Positions 26,131-34,858 of a stretch of DNA of 64,000 bases are shown here, in pieces. The translations under genes were made by a program, and so were the position numbers. The stretch is taken from contig NZ_SWBR01000005.1 in assembly GCF_005116505.1 (NCBI RefSeq), positions 1 to 64,000 on the forward strand, in the 5' to 3' direction. Below the pieces are notes generated by a model that was not told the DNA's origin, searched no databases, and saw nothing but the letters and a program-made list of their open reading frames with translations. The DNA comes from Pedobacter polaris. GTDB taxonomy: Bacteria > Bacteroidota > Bacteroidia > Sphingobacteriales > Sphingobacteriaceae. The stretch's first letter is position 1; each line of letters begins with the position of its first letter.

Positions 26131-26295
26131 GTTTGTCATGCTGAGCTTGTCGAAGCATCCATCCTATAATTTCGCGTCATTTCGAAATGAGCTTTTGCGA
26201 TTGAGAATCTTTGATTTACTTGCTTACTGTATAAAATCCTGTGAACAAAAAGCTGTTGCAATAATAAAGATTTCTCGTCGCTAGTCGAAAAGGCC
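26131..26295. repeat. REP-like repeat, copy 2 (composite)
   Basis: GTTTGTCATGCTGAGCTTGTCGAAG at the left is followed by a second unit GTCATTTCGAAATGAGC (26176) and a right arm AAAGATTTCTCGTCGCTAG. The parts look like remnants of two overlapping repeat copies upstream of the TonB receptor. A GTCGAGAAG arm at 26303 may be a further end. Confidence 0.55.
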
Positions 26296-26363
26296 CCGCT
26301 CTGTCGAGAAGACCGTAAGGATGTAGAAAATTAGTAGAAGATTTCAATTTACAATAAAATCCA

Positions 26364-28535
26364 ATGAAAAAAATCATACTGTCATTATTGACATTATTTA
26401 TAACTACGCTAGCTTTTGCCCAAAACACTTGGAAGGCTCATATTTTAGAAGAAGAAACAAAAAATCCAGTTGTTGGTGCATCTGCAAAAATAAAAGGAAC
26501 AGCTATTGGAGCACAAGCAGATGAAAAGGGGTTTTTAACCTTAACTAATATCCCAGACGGAACACAAACCATAATCATCAGTTTTGTAGGTTTTGAAGAA
26601 AAAACCATCACGTTAAAGTTTCCATTTATTCAAACTTCAGTAGAAGAAGTTTTGCTAGAAGTAAGTGAAGATGAACTAGAAACGGTTACAATTTCTTCAA
26701 CCAGAAGTTCTAGAAGTATAAAAGATATTCCTACTAGGGTAGAATTTATAGCAGGAGAAGAGCTTGAAGAAAAAGCAAATATGAAACCTGGAGATATTAG
26801 AATGGTTTTGAGTGAAAGCACTGGTATCCAAACGCAACAAACTTCAGCAACATCAGCCAATGCAGCAATAAGAATACAAGGTTTGGATGGTCGCTATACA
26901 CAAATTTTAAAGGATGGATTTCCACTATATGCCGGAGCTGCTAGTGGTTTAGGTTTACTGCAAATTCCGCCATTAGATTTAAAGCAAATAGAACTTATTA
27001 AAGGTTCGGCATCTACATTATACGGGGGCGGTGCTATCGCCGGATTGGTAAATCTAATTTCTAAAACTCCAAATTTAGAAAGAGAGCTCAGCTTTCATTT
27101 TGATGGTACTGATGCCTTAGGTTTAAGTTTGAATGGATTTTATGGAAAGCGAAATGAAAAAATAGGAACAACGTTATTCGCCTCCTACCAAAATAATAGT
27201 GCTTATGATCCAGCTGGAATAGATCTGTCTGCAATTCCAAAATCTGAGAAGTTTACTTTTAATCCGAGGTTATTTTTATATCCAAGCAAAAGAACAAACA
27301 TTGTATTTGGTGTAAATACAACTTTCGAAGATCGCATTGGTGGTGATATGCATTATATTGATGGTAATGCCGATGCTACTCATACTTATTTTGAGCAAAA
27401 CAAAACAGAAAGAGTGAGTACCCAATTGTCATTGGATCATGCTTTTGGAAAATGCGGACACTTTACGTTCAAAAACAGCATCAGCTATTTCAATAGAAAA
27501 CTAAATACACCAGGTTATGGTTTTAATGGCACTCAATACTCAACCTTTACTGAAGCAAATTATGCCAATCATGGAGAGGTTATAGAATGGGTTGGGGGTT
27601 TAAATTTATGGACTGATCGTTTTAGAGAAAAAGCACAAACATCCGCTTTGCGTAACTATGAGCAAATTACAATTGGAGCATTTTTGCAGGCGAATTGGAA
27701 AGCAAACAATTGGTTAAATATTGAGACAGGAGTAAGGGCAGATCATGTAAATGAGTATGGTTTTGCGTTTTTACCAAGGGTTTCTGCGTTATTTAAAGTT
27801 AGTCCTAAGGTTACTTCACGGTTAGGTGGTGGTTTGGGTTACAAAGCCCCAACCATATTTACAGAAGACAGCGAACGCATTCAATATAGAAATGTGTTAC
27901 CTATAAACTCACAAGTAAATGTTTTAGAGAAGAGTTATGGTGCAAATTGGGATATTAACTATCGTACTGCTTTGTTTAATGACAAAGTTTCTTTTACGAT
28001 TAATCATTTGTTTTTCTTTACCCACTTGAAAAACCCCTTACAATTAATTCCAGTTACTGGTGGCAATTATCAATTTATTAACGTACCTGGTAACTTAGAA
28101 AGTAAGGGAACGGAAACAAATGTGAAGTTAGGTTATGAAGATTTTAAATTGTTTTTAGGCTATACTTACACAGACGCTCATCAGCATAGAAATGGAGCTC
28201 AGGTTGCCAATCCTTTAACTGCAAAGCATAGGGTTAACGCCGTGTTAATGTACGAGCTTGAAGATGAATGGAAAATTGGTTTAGAAGCCTATACTTTTAG
28301 CAAGCAATTGTTAAATGATGGTACTACAGGTAAGAACTATCTGATTACTGGTTTTATGGCCGAAAAACTTTGGAAGAGATTTTCAATCTATATAAATTTT
28401 GAGAACTTTTTAGATGCCCGCCAAACTCGTTTCGATACCATTTATACAGGTACGCTTAGCAATCCTCAGTTTAGGGATATTTATGCCCCACTTGATGGTT
28501 TTGTAATGAATGGTGGAATTAAGTTTAGGTTGTAG
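26364..28535 (+). CDS. TonB-dependent receptor, probably for a metal or metal chelate
   Basis: The product has 723 residues: signal peptide ending TLAFAQ, a carboxypeptidase-regulatory-like domain (about 25-95; VVGASAKIKGTAIGAQADEKGF), an acidic TonB-box region (SEDELETVTISSTRSSRSI), plug (GDIRMVLSESTGIQTQQ, RIQGLDGRYTQILKDG, STLYGGGAIAGLVNLISK) and a beta-barrel ending GGIKFRL. It lacks the size of SusC proteins and has no SusD neighbour. The Cys-rich DUF6660 gene upstream points to copper, zinc or cobalt uptake. Substrate is not proven. Confidence 0.88.
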   Translation: MKKIILSLLTLFITTLAFAQNTWKAHILEEETKNPVVGASAKIKGTAIGAQADEKGFLTLTNIPDGTQTIIISFVGFEEKTITLKFPFIQTSVEEVLLEVSEDELETVTISSTRSSRSIKDIPTRVEFIAGEELEEKANMKPGDIRMVLSESTGIQTQQTSATSANAAIRIQGLDGRYTQILKDGFPLYAGAASGLGLLQIPPLDLKQIELIKGSASTLYGGGAIAGLVNLISKTPNLERELSFHFDGTDALGLSLNGFYGKRNEKIGTTLFASYQNNSAYDPAGIDLSAIPKSEKFTFNPRLFLYPSKRTNIVFGVNTTFEDRIGGDMHYIDGNADATHTYFEQNKTERVSTQLSLDHAFGKCGHFTFKNSISYFNRKLNTPGYGFNGTQYSTFTEANYANHGEVIEWVGGLNLWTDRFREKAQTSALRNYEQITIGAFLQANWKANNWLNIETGVRADHVNEYGFAFLPRVSALFKVSPKVTSRLGGGLGYKAPTIFTEDSERIQYRNVLPINSQVNVLEKSYGANWDINYRTALFNDKVSFTINHLFFFTHLKNPLQLIPVTGGNYQFINVPGNLESKGTETNVKLGYEDFKLFLGYTYTDAHQHRNGAQVANPLTAKHRVNAVLMYELEDEWKIGLEAYTFSKQLLNDGTTGKNYLITGFMAEKLWKRFSIYINFENFLDARQTRFDTIYTGTLSNPQFRDIYAPLDGFVMNGGIKFRL

Positions 28536-28539
28536 TCTA

Positions 28540-28606
28540 ATTTGTCATTCTGAGTGTAGCGAAGAATCTTATTTATTAGATTCCTCGTGGGTTCGGAATG
28601 ACAAAT
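28540..28606. repeat. REP-like inverted repeat, copy 3
   Basis: ATTTGTCATTCTGAG and CGGAATGACAAAT are inverted ends separated by a GAAGAATC...GATTCCTCG stem. The element is 67 bp long and starts 5 bp after the TonB receptor stop, where it may serve as a terminator. Confidence 0.7.
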
Positions 28607-28658
28607 TAACTGAATGACAAGACTATTTGTCTCCTGAAAATCATCTTCTTAAAATAAA

Positions 28659-28689
28659 TTGTAAAATAATACCAATCGGTATATATTTG
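28659..28689 (+). promoter_or_regulatory. TetR gene promoter with operator
   Basis: TTG at 28659 and TATATTTG at 28682-28689 (20-bp spacer) form the promoter. The palindrome ATACCAATCGGTAT at 28669-28682 sits between them and overlaps the -7 box, so repressor binding should block transcription. The same pattern, ATACCnAnCGGTAT, occurs upstream of the SDR gene. Confidence 0.78.
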
Positions 28690-28709
28690 TTTTGTTAAAT
28701 CATTATATC

Positions 28710-29297
28710 ATGACAAAAGCAGAAAGAACGAGAGCATTTATTATAGAAAAAACTGCACCTATCTTTAATAAGAAAGGTTTTGCAGGTACTTCATTAAATG
28801 ACATTACTGCTGCTACTGGATTAACCAAAGGAAGCATTTATGGCAATTTTGCAAATAAAGATGAAGTAGCATTAGCTGTTTTTGACTATAATTTTGAACG
28901 TGCCAATGCAGGGATTAGTCAACAGATTGCAGGCCAAAAAGATGCAGAAAGTAAGCTTTTGGTTTATGTGAGTGCTTATACAGATTTTTTCAATACCCAA
29001 TGTGAACAAGGGGGTTGCCCAGTTTTAAATACTGCTGTAGAAGCAGATGATACACATCCAAAATTGAGAAAAAAAGCGGCGGCGGCAGTACTTGCTTGGA
29101 AAAATAAAATTGTTGCAATTATTAATGACGGAATAGCAAATAAAGAATTTAGATCAGAGGTAAATGCATCACAAATGGCATTAACTATGATTGCAATGAT
29201 AGAAGGAGCGATTATGATTTCAAAACTATTAAATGATAAAAATCATATTGCTGATGTAATGCAATCAATGAAAAAAATGATAATTGAATTAAGTTAA
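28710..29297 (+). CDS. TetR-family repressor
   Basis: The product has 195 residues from the ATG at 28710 (MTKAERTRAFI). An earlier in-frame ATG at 28692 lies at the predicted transcript start and is rejected. The N-terminal helix-turn-helix is clear: FNKKGFAGTSLNDITAATGLTKGSIYGNFANKDEVA. The C-terminal domain has GCPVLNTAVEADD, a Cys-containing segment typical of the TetR_C group found with SDR or FabF genes. Operators at its own promoter and before the SDR gene indicate control of both. The ligand is unknown; a small reactive or aromatic compound is possible. Confidence 0.92.
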   Translation: MTKAERTRAFIIEKTAPIFNKKGFAGTSLNDITAATGLTKGSIYGNFANKDEVALAVFDYNFERANAGISQQIAGQKDAESKLLVYVSAYTDFFNTQCEQGGCPVLNTAVEADDTHPKLRKKAAAAVLAWKNKIVAIINDGIANKEFRSEVNASQMALTMIAMIEGAIMISKLLNDKNHIADVMQSMKKMIIELS

Positions 29298-29315
29298 AAA
29301 AATTTGAATAAAAAT

Positions 29316-29329
29316 ATACCGAACGGTAT
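29316..29329 (+). promoter_or_regulatory. TetR operator before the SDR gene
   Basis: ATACCGAACGGTAT is a perfect 14-bp palindrome apart from the AA centre and matches the operator in the TetR promoter. It lies 30 bp upstream of the SDR start, with TTTG at 29302-29305 as a possible -33 box. Confidence 0.8.
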
Positions 29330-29358
29330 TTAATATATAATAAAAAATTGAAAAGAAA

Positions 29359-30108
29359 ATGAAAACTACAAAAAACACGATACTAATTACTGGCGGTAGT
29401 GCTGGTATTGGCTTTGAAACTGCAAAATTATTAAGCGAACAAGGAAATCATGTAATCATTACGGGCAGAAATCAAAATAGATTAGATGAAGCAAAAGCAC
29501 AATTAACTAACGTAACTGCAATTAGGGCTGATGTAAGTAAAGCAGCTGATGTTGCAGAATTAGTTGCTACTGTTAATCGATTATTTCCGGCTTTAAATGT
29601 GGTCATCAATAATGCAGGTAGAGCATTACTTTATAATTTGGCAGATGAAAGTCAGAATGCGTATGTAAATGCAGAAGATGAAATGTTAACTAACTATTTG
29701 TCTATCATAAGGTTAAATCAGCATCTTTTGCCATTGTTAAAACAGCAAGAAGAGGCAGCAATTGTTAATGTCTCATCTGTAGTGGCTTATGTCCCTGGAG
29801 TTACACTACCAACTTATGCTGCAAGTAAAGCAGCATTGCATTCATACACTACCTCATTGAGATTAAGCTTAGAAAATACCTCCATAAAGGTTTTCGAATT
29901 ATTTCCTCCCTTGGTTGATACCGAATTTTCAAAAGAAATTGGAGGACATAATGGCATAGCAACTGCACAAGTTGCTGATGAATTGTTAGAAGGTTTAAAA
30001 AATAATGAATTCGAAATTCGTGTTGGTGATACTGCTAAAATATATGATTTATTTCTTTCATCACCTTCAGAAGCCCTAAATGTAATGAATGCAAATAGAG
30101 CGGCTTAG
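29359..30108 (+). CDS. Short-chain dehydrogenase/reductase, DltE-like
   Basis: The product has 249 residues of classical SDR type: NAD(P)-binding TGGSAGIGF, NNAGRALL, the catalytic Ser in NVSSVVAYVPG, and the Tyr-Lys pair in TYAASKAAL. The C-terminus has the proline-rich FELFPPLVDTEF. A basic residue (Arg) in TGRNQNR favours NADPH. It follows the TetR gene and is controlled by a matching operator. Substrate unknown. DltE-like enzymes of this kind are common but uncharacterised. Confidence 0.92.
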   Translation: MKTTKNTILITGGSAGIGFETAKLLSEQGNHVIITGRNQNRLDEAKAQLTNVTAIRADVSKAADVAELVATVNRLFPALNVVINNAGRALLYNLADESQNAYVNAEDEMLTNYLSIIRLNQHLLPLLKQQEEAAIVNVSSVVAYVPGVTLPTYAASKAALHSYTTSLRLSLENTSIKVFELFPPLVDTEFSKEIGGHNGIATAQVADELLEGLKNNEFEIRVGDTAKIYDLFLSSPSEALNVMNANRAA

Positions 30109-30128
30109 ATCGAATCTGTGCAGTCATA

Positions 30129-30347
30129 ATGAAAAAGAAAATAGCTTTTGCTTTAATAATGAGTGCAGTAACCACTGGCATAGTAACTTTTACAGTTGTT
30201 GCTGCTAATCTAGGTTTTGTAGATCAATTTTTAATAATATGGTTAAAATCTTGGCCAATAGCTTACCTTGTGGCTGTTCCTTCTATATTAATTATTGCAC
30301 CAAGAATAGAAAAGTTGGTAGATTATTTGATGAGAGTAAAGTCTTAA
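30129..30347 (+). CDS. DUF2798 small membrane protein
   Basis: The product has 72 residues with two membrane segments (about 5-27 and 42-60), matching DUF2798: MSAVTTGIVTFTVVA and LKSWPIAYLVAVPSILIIAPRIEKLVD. It lies between the SDR and FabF genes with small gaps (20 and 9 bp) and thus appears part of the TetR-controlled unit. Function is unknown. Confidence 0.85.
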   Translation: MKKKIAFALIMSAVTTGIVTFTVVAANLGFVDQFLIIWLKSWPIAYLVAVPSILIIAPRIEKLVDYLMRVKS

Positions 30348-30356
30348 AACAATTAT

Positions 30357-31610
30357 ATGATGAAAAGAGTAGTTATTACTGGAATGGGAGCTATTACTCC
30401 TCTAGGTAATTCGGTAAATGAATTTTGGGAAAACATATTGGCAGGTAAAAGTGCTGCTTGTCCAATTACAAAGTTTGATACCAGTAAATTTAAAACCAAT
30501 TTCGCCTGTGAAGTAAAGGATTTTAATATTGAGGAATACATCGATAAGAAGGAAATCAAAAAATATGATTTATTTACACAGTATGCAATTGCTGCAACTG
30601 ACCAAGCCATTAAAGATGCCGGACTTGATTTTACTCAAATGGATGAAATTGATAGGTATGATGTTGGTGTGATTTGGGCAACTGGTAATGGCGGAATTTC
30701 TACTTTCGAAAATCAATTAAAAGAATTTAATGGTGGAGATGGAACACCCAGGTTCAGTCCCTACTTTATTCCTAAAATGATTGTTGACATTGCTGCGGGT
30801 GTAATTTCTATTAGACACCAGCTCTATGGACCCAACTATTGTACAGTTTCTGCTTGTGCCTCTTCCAATACGGCAATCATTAGCGCTTTTGATACCATTA
30901 GATTAGGCAAAGCAAGAATTATGATTGCTGGAGGTTCTGAAGCTGCAATTACAGAGGCTTCTGTTGGTGGTTTTAATTCGGCTCAAGCACTTTCAAAAAA
31001 TAACGAAAATCCGCAACAAGCATCAAGACCATTTGATGTAGAAAGAGATGGATTTGTAATGGGAGAGGGTGCAGGTGCTTTGATTTTAGAAGACTTAGAA
31101 AGTGCACTAAAAAGAGGGGCAACTATTCATGCTGAGCTTGTAGGTGGCGCAATGGCTGCTGATGCTTACCACTTAACAGGAACACATCCTGAAGGTTTGG
31201 GTGCGGTTTTAGGGATGAGTAAAGCGATTAAAGAAGCAGGTATAACAGCAAAAGATATAGATTATATTAATGCACACGCTACCTCTACAGGAATTGGAGA
31301 TATTAGTGAATTGGTTGGGATTAAAAAAGTTTTTGGAGACTTACCTGTAGCAATAAGCGGAACAAAATCTATGACAGGACATTTACTAGGCGCTGCAGGT
31401 GCCATTGAAAGTATAATTTCTGTCTTGTCTGTTAAAAATGATGTTATTCCTGCAACAATAAATACTGTTAATTTAGACGAGGCTATACCAGAAGGGTTAA
31501 ATATTATCCTAGGAAATCCCGTTTATCAGAAAGTAAATTATGTGCTAAATAATACTTTCGGTTTTGGTGGTCATACAGCAACTAGTCTGTTTAAAAAGTA
31601 TGTTGAGTAA
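30357..31610 (+). CDS. fabF: 3-oxoacyl-ACP synthase II (FabF-type)
   Basis: The product has 417 residues (or 416 from the second ATG at 30360, the more usual MKRVVITG start). It condenses malonyl-ACP with acyl-ACP in fatty acid elongation. The catalytic Cys near 166 (TVSACASSNTA), His in INAHATSTGIGD and His in SMTGHLLGAAGA, plus the gatekeeper NNTFGFGGHTA, are all present. It sits at the end of a TetR-SDR-DUF2798 unit and not with acpP or fabH, so it is probably not the housekeeping copy. It may extend a special acyl chain. Confidence 0.93.
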   Translation: MMKRVVITGMGAITPLGNSVNEFWENILAGKSAACPITKFDTSKFKTNFACEVKDFNIEEYIDKKEIKKYDLFTQYAIAATDQAIKDAGLDFTQMDEIDRYDVGVIWATGNGGISTFENQLKEFNGGDGTPRFSPYFIPKMIVDIAAGVISIRHQLYGPNYCTVSACASSNTAIISAFDTIRLGKARIMIAGGSEAAITEASVGGFNSAQALSKNNENPQQASRPFDVERDGFVMGEGAGALILEDLESALKRGATIHAELVGGAMAADAYHLTGTHPEGLGAVLGMSKAIKEAGITAKDIDYINAHATSTGIGDISELVGIKKVFGDLPVAISGTKSMTGHLLGAAGAIESIISVLSVKNDVIPATINTVNLDEAIPEGLNIILGNPVYQKVNYVLNNTFGFGGHTATSLFKKYVE

Positions 31611-31657
31611 TTAGTTAAGAATTCTTGTCCTATTTAAGAACAAGATACACATAAGTA

Positions 31658-31691
31658 GAAAAGCCTCGCATTAATTTTGCAGGGCTTTTTC
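31658..31691. terminator. Bidirectional terminator between fabF and the response regulator
   Basis: AAAAGCC...GGGCTTTTT forms a stem with A-run and T-run on either side, working in both directions. It overlaps the last codons of the minus-strand regulator gene. Confidence 0.7.
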
Positions 31692-32036
31692 TATTTTAGC
31701 TAGTAAAGCATCTATTTCAAAAGGCTTTGCTAAAAAGTCATCTGCACCTGCTGTTTCTGCAGAACGTTGTAAATCATTACTTGCAGAAATTAAAATAACA
31801 GGAATATGCTTAGTTCTTTCTGCACTCTTAAGTTTTTTGCAAAGCTCTCTTCCATCAGAACCAGACATCCAAATGTCTAAAATGTAAATATCTGGGAGGT
31901 CATGCTGTTCATTTATAACGGTGTTGCCATTTAGTGTAGCATTTACTTTATAACCTTCCATTTCCAACAGCATTCCAACAGCATCTAAAATACCTGGGTC
32001 ATCATCAGCTATTGTTATACTTTTTAATTTGCTCAT
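31671..32036 (-). CDS. Single-domain response regulator
   Basis: The product has 121 residues and is a receiver domain only. ADDDPGILD holds the acidic pocket, Asp in YILDIWMSGSDG is the phosphate acceptor, and Lys in FLAKPFE closes the site. There is no output domain, so it acts by binding another protein or as part of a phosphorelay. It follows the PAS kinase at 32056 by 19 bp and is probably its partner. Confidence 0.92.
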   Translation of the reverse strand: MSKLKSITIADDDPGILDAVGMLLEMEGYKVNATLNGNTVINEQHDLPDIYILDIWMSGSDGRELCKKLKSAERTKHIPVILISASNDLQRSAETAGADDFLAKPFEIDALLAKIEKALQN

Positions 32037-32055
32037 TTGATAATATATCCAGTTA

Positions 32056-34761
32056 TTAATAAGTGTTTCTGAGTTGTAATGGAATAGAAAAATAAAATTT
32101 AGAGCCTTGTCCCTCCGTACTGGTCACCCAGATTTTTCCACCCTCACGTTTAATTATTTCTGAAGAAATATAAAGACCAAGCCCTAAACCTGGGAAGGTG
32201 TGCTGCATGCTCCCGCTAACTCTATAAAACTGTTCAAATACTTTATTCAATTTGTCTTGGGCAATGCCGATACCAAAATCTTCAATACAAACAATAACAT
32301 TTCCCTCTTCTACACTGGTATGAACAATAATTTTTTTAGAGTCTGGAGAATATTTTATAGCATTTGTAATTAAATTTGTAACTACCTGACTAACTCTTTC
32401 CTTGTCTGTATAAGCTAATCCTACTTCTTGCAAATTTTCGATAATTTCATGGCTATCAGTGGTTCGCTGCAAATCTTCTATTACAAATCTAATCATTTCA
32501 TTAAAGTCGAAATGAGTATGGTTGTATTGTAATTTACCTGCATTTACTTTAGTAACATCTAATAAATCACCAATTAAACTTGTTAAACGATTCAATTGAT
32601 TATCCATCTTCCTCATCAACTCCGCTTCCTTTATGTCACCTTTATTAGTCAAAATTCGCTCTAAAACTTGTGCATATGCTTTAATGCTAGTAACAGGGGT
32701 TTTTAATTCATGACTTGCAATTCCTATAAAATCATCTTTTTGTTGTTGGAGTTGTTTGGTTTCGGTAATATCAAAAGATGCACTAATAAAGGTGATAGGG
32801 TTACCTTGTTCATTATATTTGGCTTTACCAGATTCTTTAATCCAATGTAAAGAACCATCAGACCATCGAATTTGATATTCTGCTTGATAAATACTTTTAT
32901 TAAGAATGGCAGTATTAATAGCGCTTACTACATCTTCTTTAAAAGAAGGTTCGATTAAATCTATGACATCGTCATAACTTAAATTTTGATTAGGTAAAAG
33001 ACCATAGTTTTTAAAAAATTGATCAGAGAAAGTTATTTTGCGGGTATTGATATTGAGTTCATAAGAGCCTAAGCTTCCTGTCTCTAAAGCAATCTCTAAA
33101 CGTTGATTAATATGGAGCAATTCTTCTTTTGCATTACGTTGGTGTGTGATATCCATAACAGTTCCTAGCATCCGTAATGGTTTCTCATCAGCATCATAAT
33201 ATATTTTGCCATCAATCCTAATCCAATGAAGAGAATTATCTTTCCATACTACTCTTGCGTCATAAAAAATTTGGCCGCTACTTAATGCCCTTCGGTGTGC
33301 GTTAAGTCTAATTTCATGGTCATCTGCATGAATTGCATTTACAAAATCAGCTCGGTTTACTTTCCTATCAAATCCAAAAATTTCATCAAAACGTTCAGAA
33401 GTTTTCAAATCGCCATTGCGCAAATCTAAATCAAAAGTACCAACACCTGCAGCAACTGCAGCTAGTCTAGCTCTTTCTTCAGCATCTTTAATTTTTAGTT
33501 TACTTGCAAGTATTTCGGTAATATCTACTGCCACTACCATAATTCTATTGATACTTCCATCAATATCTTTTAGAGGCTCGTAAACGTAATTGATGTATAT
33601 GGTTTCTTTTTGCCCATTTCTAATTAAATTAAGTGGCTGCTCATTTCCGTGATGAGCAACTCCAGTACGCATTACTTTTTTTAAAATAGTATCAAATCCT
33701 AAGGTTTTAGATTCTGGCATTGCCTCCCATAAAGGTCTGTCTGCGAAATTTTTCTTGCTTTTTCCTGTTAACTTTAAATAGGCGTCATTAACCAATTCAA
33801 CGAAAAAATCTTCTCCTTTTAAAATAATCATCCCAACTGGAGCTTGTAAGATTAGCTTCCTAAAATTTTCCTCACTTTCTTTAAAAGCAGCTTGTGCCGC
33901 AACTTCTTCGGTTATATCTTGTAATGTGCCACTTAATTTGTAAGCAATTTTCTCATTATTAAAGAGTGCTTTACCTTTAGCTTTAACTACTCTCTCCCTA
34001 CCATTTTTTGAATTAACGATGGTGTATTGAATTGCATAATTCCCGCCCAATGAAAAGTCTAATGCTTTTGCAATAGCATCGCTTACCCTTTGTCTATCTT
34101 TTGCAATTATGGCATTTAAAGCTAAATTTAAGTCTATCTCGGTATCTGGTTCAAAACCAAGCCACTTTTTTAGCCTTTTGTTCGCAGTAAATTTATTAGT
34201 TAATGGATCTAAATCCCAAGTTCCAAGTTCAGCTGCATTTAAAGCAAACTCTAGCTCATTTTTGCTCTCGTTGATAGAATTCAACGACGAAACTTTAGCC
34301 GTTGTCTCAGTACAAGTTACAAACACTCCAGCAGGTTTGTCAGTTTCATCATATGCCGGACTATAACTAAAGGTCCAATACACATCTTCAATTTTGCCAT
34401 TACGGTAAATAGGCAAGAGATGATCTTCATTCCAGGAAGCTTCTCCGCCAGCAAGCACTTGGTCAATTAACGGCTTAATAAAATCCCAGATTTCTGGCCA
34501 AGTTTCTATTCCTTTTTGCCCCATAGCTTGAGGATGTTTTCCATTATTTCCTAAACTCAGGCGATAAGCATCATTATAAAAACAAATAAGATCTGGCCCC
34601 CAAAACAAAAACATAGGGAATTTAGAATTTAAAACAATGCTAAGTGTAGTGCGCAAGCTTTGAGGCCATTGATTTATAGGGCCAAGGGGATTTTTATTCC
34701 AATCAATAGAGCGAATTAAGGCGCTACTTTCGCCCCCTCCACGAATGAAGCCAAAATCCAT
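32056..34761 (-). CDS. Multi-PAS hybrid-less sensor histidine kinase
   Basis: The product has 901 residues and no membrane segment, so it is cytoplasmic. Five PAS-like domains are seen at about 20-165, 175-290, 295-415, 425-545 and 550-670 (for example ENFRKLILQAPVGMIIL, VGTFDLDLRNGDLKTSERF). They are followed by HisKA with His in FIGIASHELKTPVTS and an ATPase domain with NLITNAIKYSP, DFGIGIAQDKLNKVF and GLGLGLYI. The phosphate is probably passed to the single-domain regulator downstream. The input is unknown; PAS domains may bind heme, flavin or small ligands. Confidence 0.93.
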   Translation of the reverse strand: MDFGFIRGGGESSALIRSIDWNKNPLGPINQWPQSLRTTLSIVLNSKFPMFLFWGPDLICFYNDAYRLSLGNNGKHPQAMGQKGIETWPEIWDFIKPLIDQVLAGGEASWNEDHLLPIYRNGKIEDVYWTFSYSPAYDETDKPAGVFVTCTETTAKVSSLNSINESKNELEFALNAAELGTWDLDPLTNKFTANKRLKKWLGFEPDTEIDLNLALNAIIAKDRQRVSDAIAKALDFSLGGNYAIQYTIVNSKNGRERVVKAKGKALFNNEKIAYKLSGTLQDITEEVAAQAAFKESEENFRKLILQAPVGMIILKGEDFFVELVNDAYLKLTGKSKKNFADRPLWEAMPESKTLGFDTILKKVMRTGVAHHGNEQPLNLIRNGQKETIYINYVYEPLKDIDGSINRIMVVAVDITEILASKLKIKDAEERARLAAVAAGVGTFDLDLRNGDLKTSERFDEIFGFDRKVNRADFVNAIHADDHEIRLNAHRRALSSGQIFYDARVVWKDNSLHWIRIDGKIYYDADEKPLRMLGTVMDITHQRNAKEELLHINQRLEIALETGSLGSYELNINTRKITFSDQFFKNYGLLPNQNLSYDDVIDLIEPSFKEDVVSAINTAILNKSIYQAEYQIRWSDGSLHWIKESGKAKYNEQGNPITFISASFDITETKQLQQQKDDFIGIASHELKTPVTSIKAYAQVLERILTNKGDIKEAELMRKMDNQLNRLTSLIGDLLDVTKVNAGKLQYNHTHFDFNEMIRFVIEDLQRTTDSHEIIENLQEVGLAYTDKERVSQVVTNLITNAIKYSPDSKKIIVHTSVEEGNVIVCIEDFGIGIAQDKLNKVFEQFYRVSGSMQHTFPGLGLGLYISSEIIKREGGKIWVTSTEGQGSKFYFSIPLQLRNTY

Positions 34762-34858
34762 ATTATAATAGAAGGTTTATCATGAAAAGGAATATTACCG
34801 CTAATTTAACAAACAAATAATTTATTTGTTCAAGCAAAAATAAAACATTTTATGATTT

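Noticed and set aside
28692..28709. Earlier ATG for the TetR gene
   Set aside because: It lies at or before the transcript start predicted from the TATATTTG box at 28682-28689.
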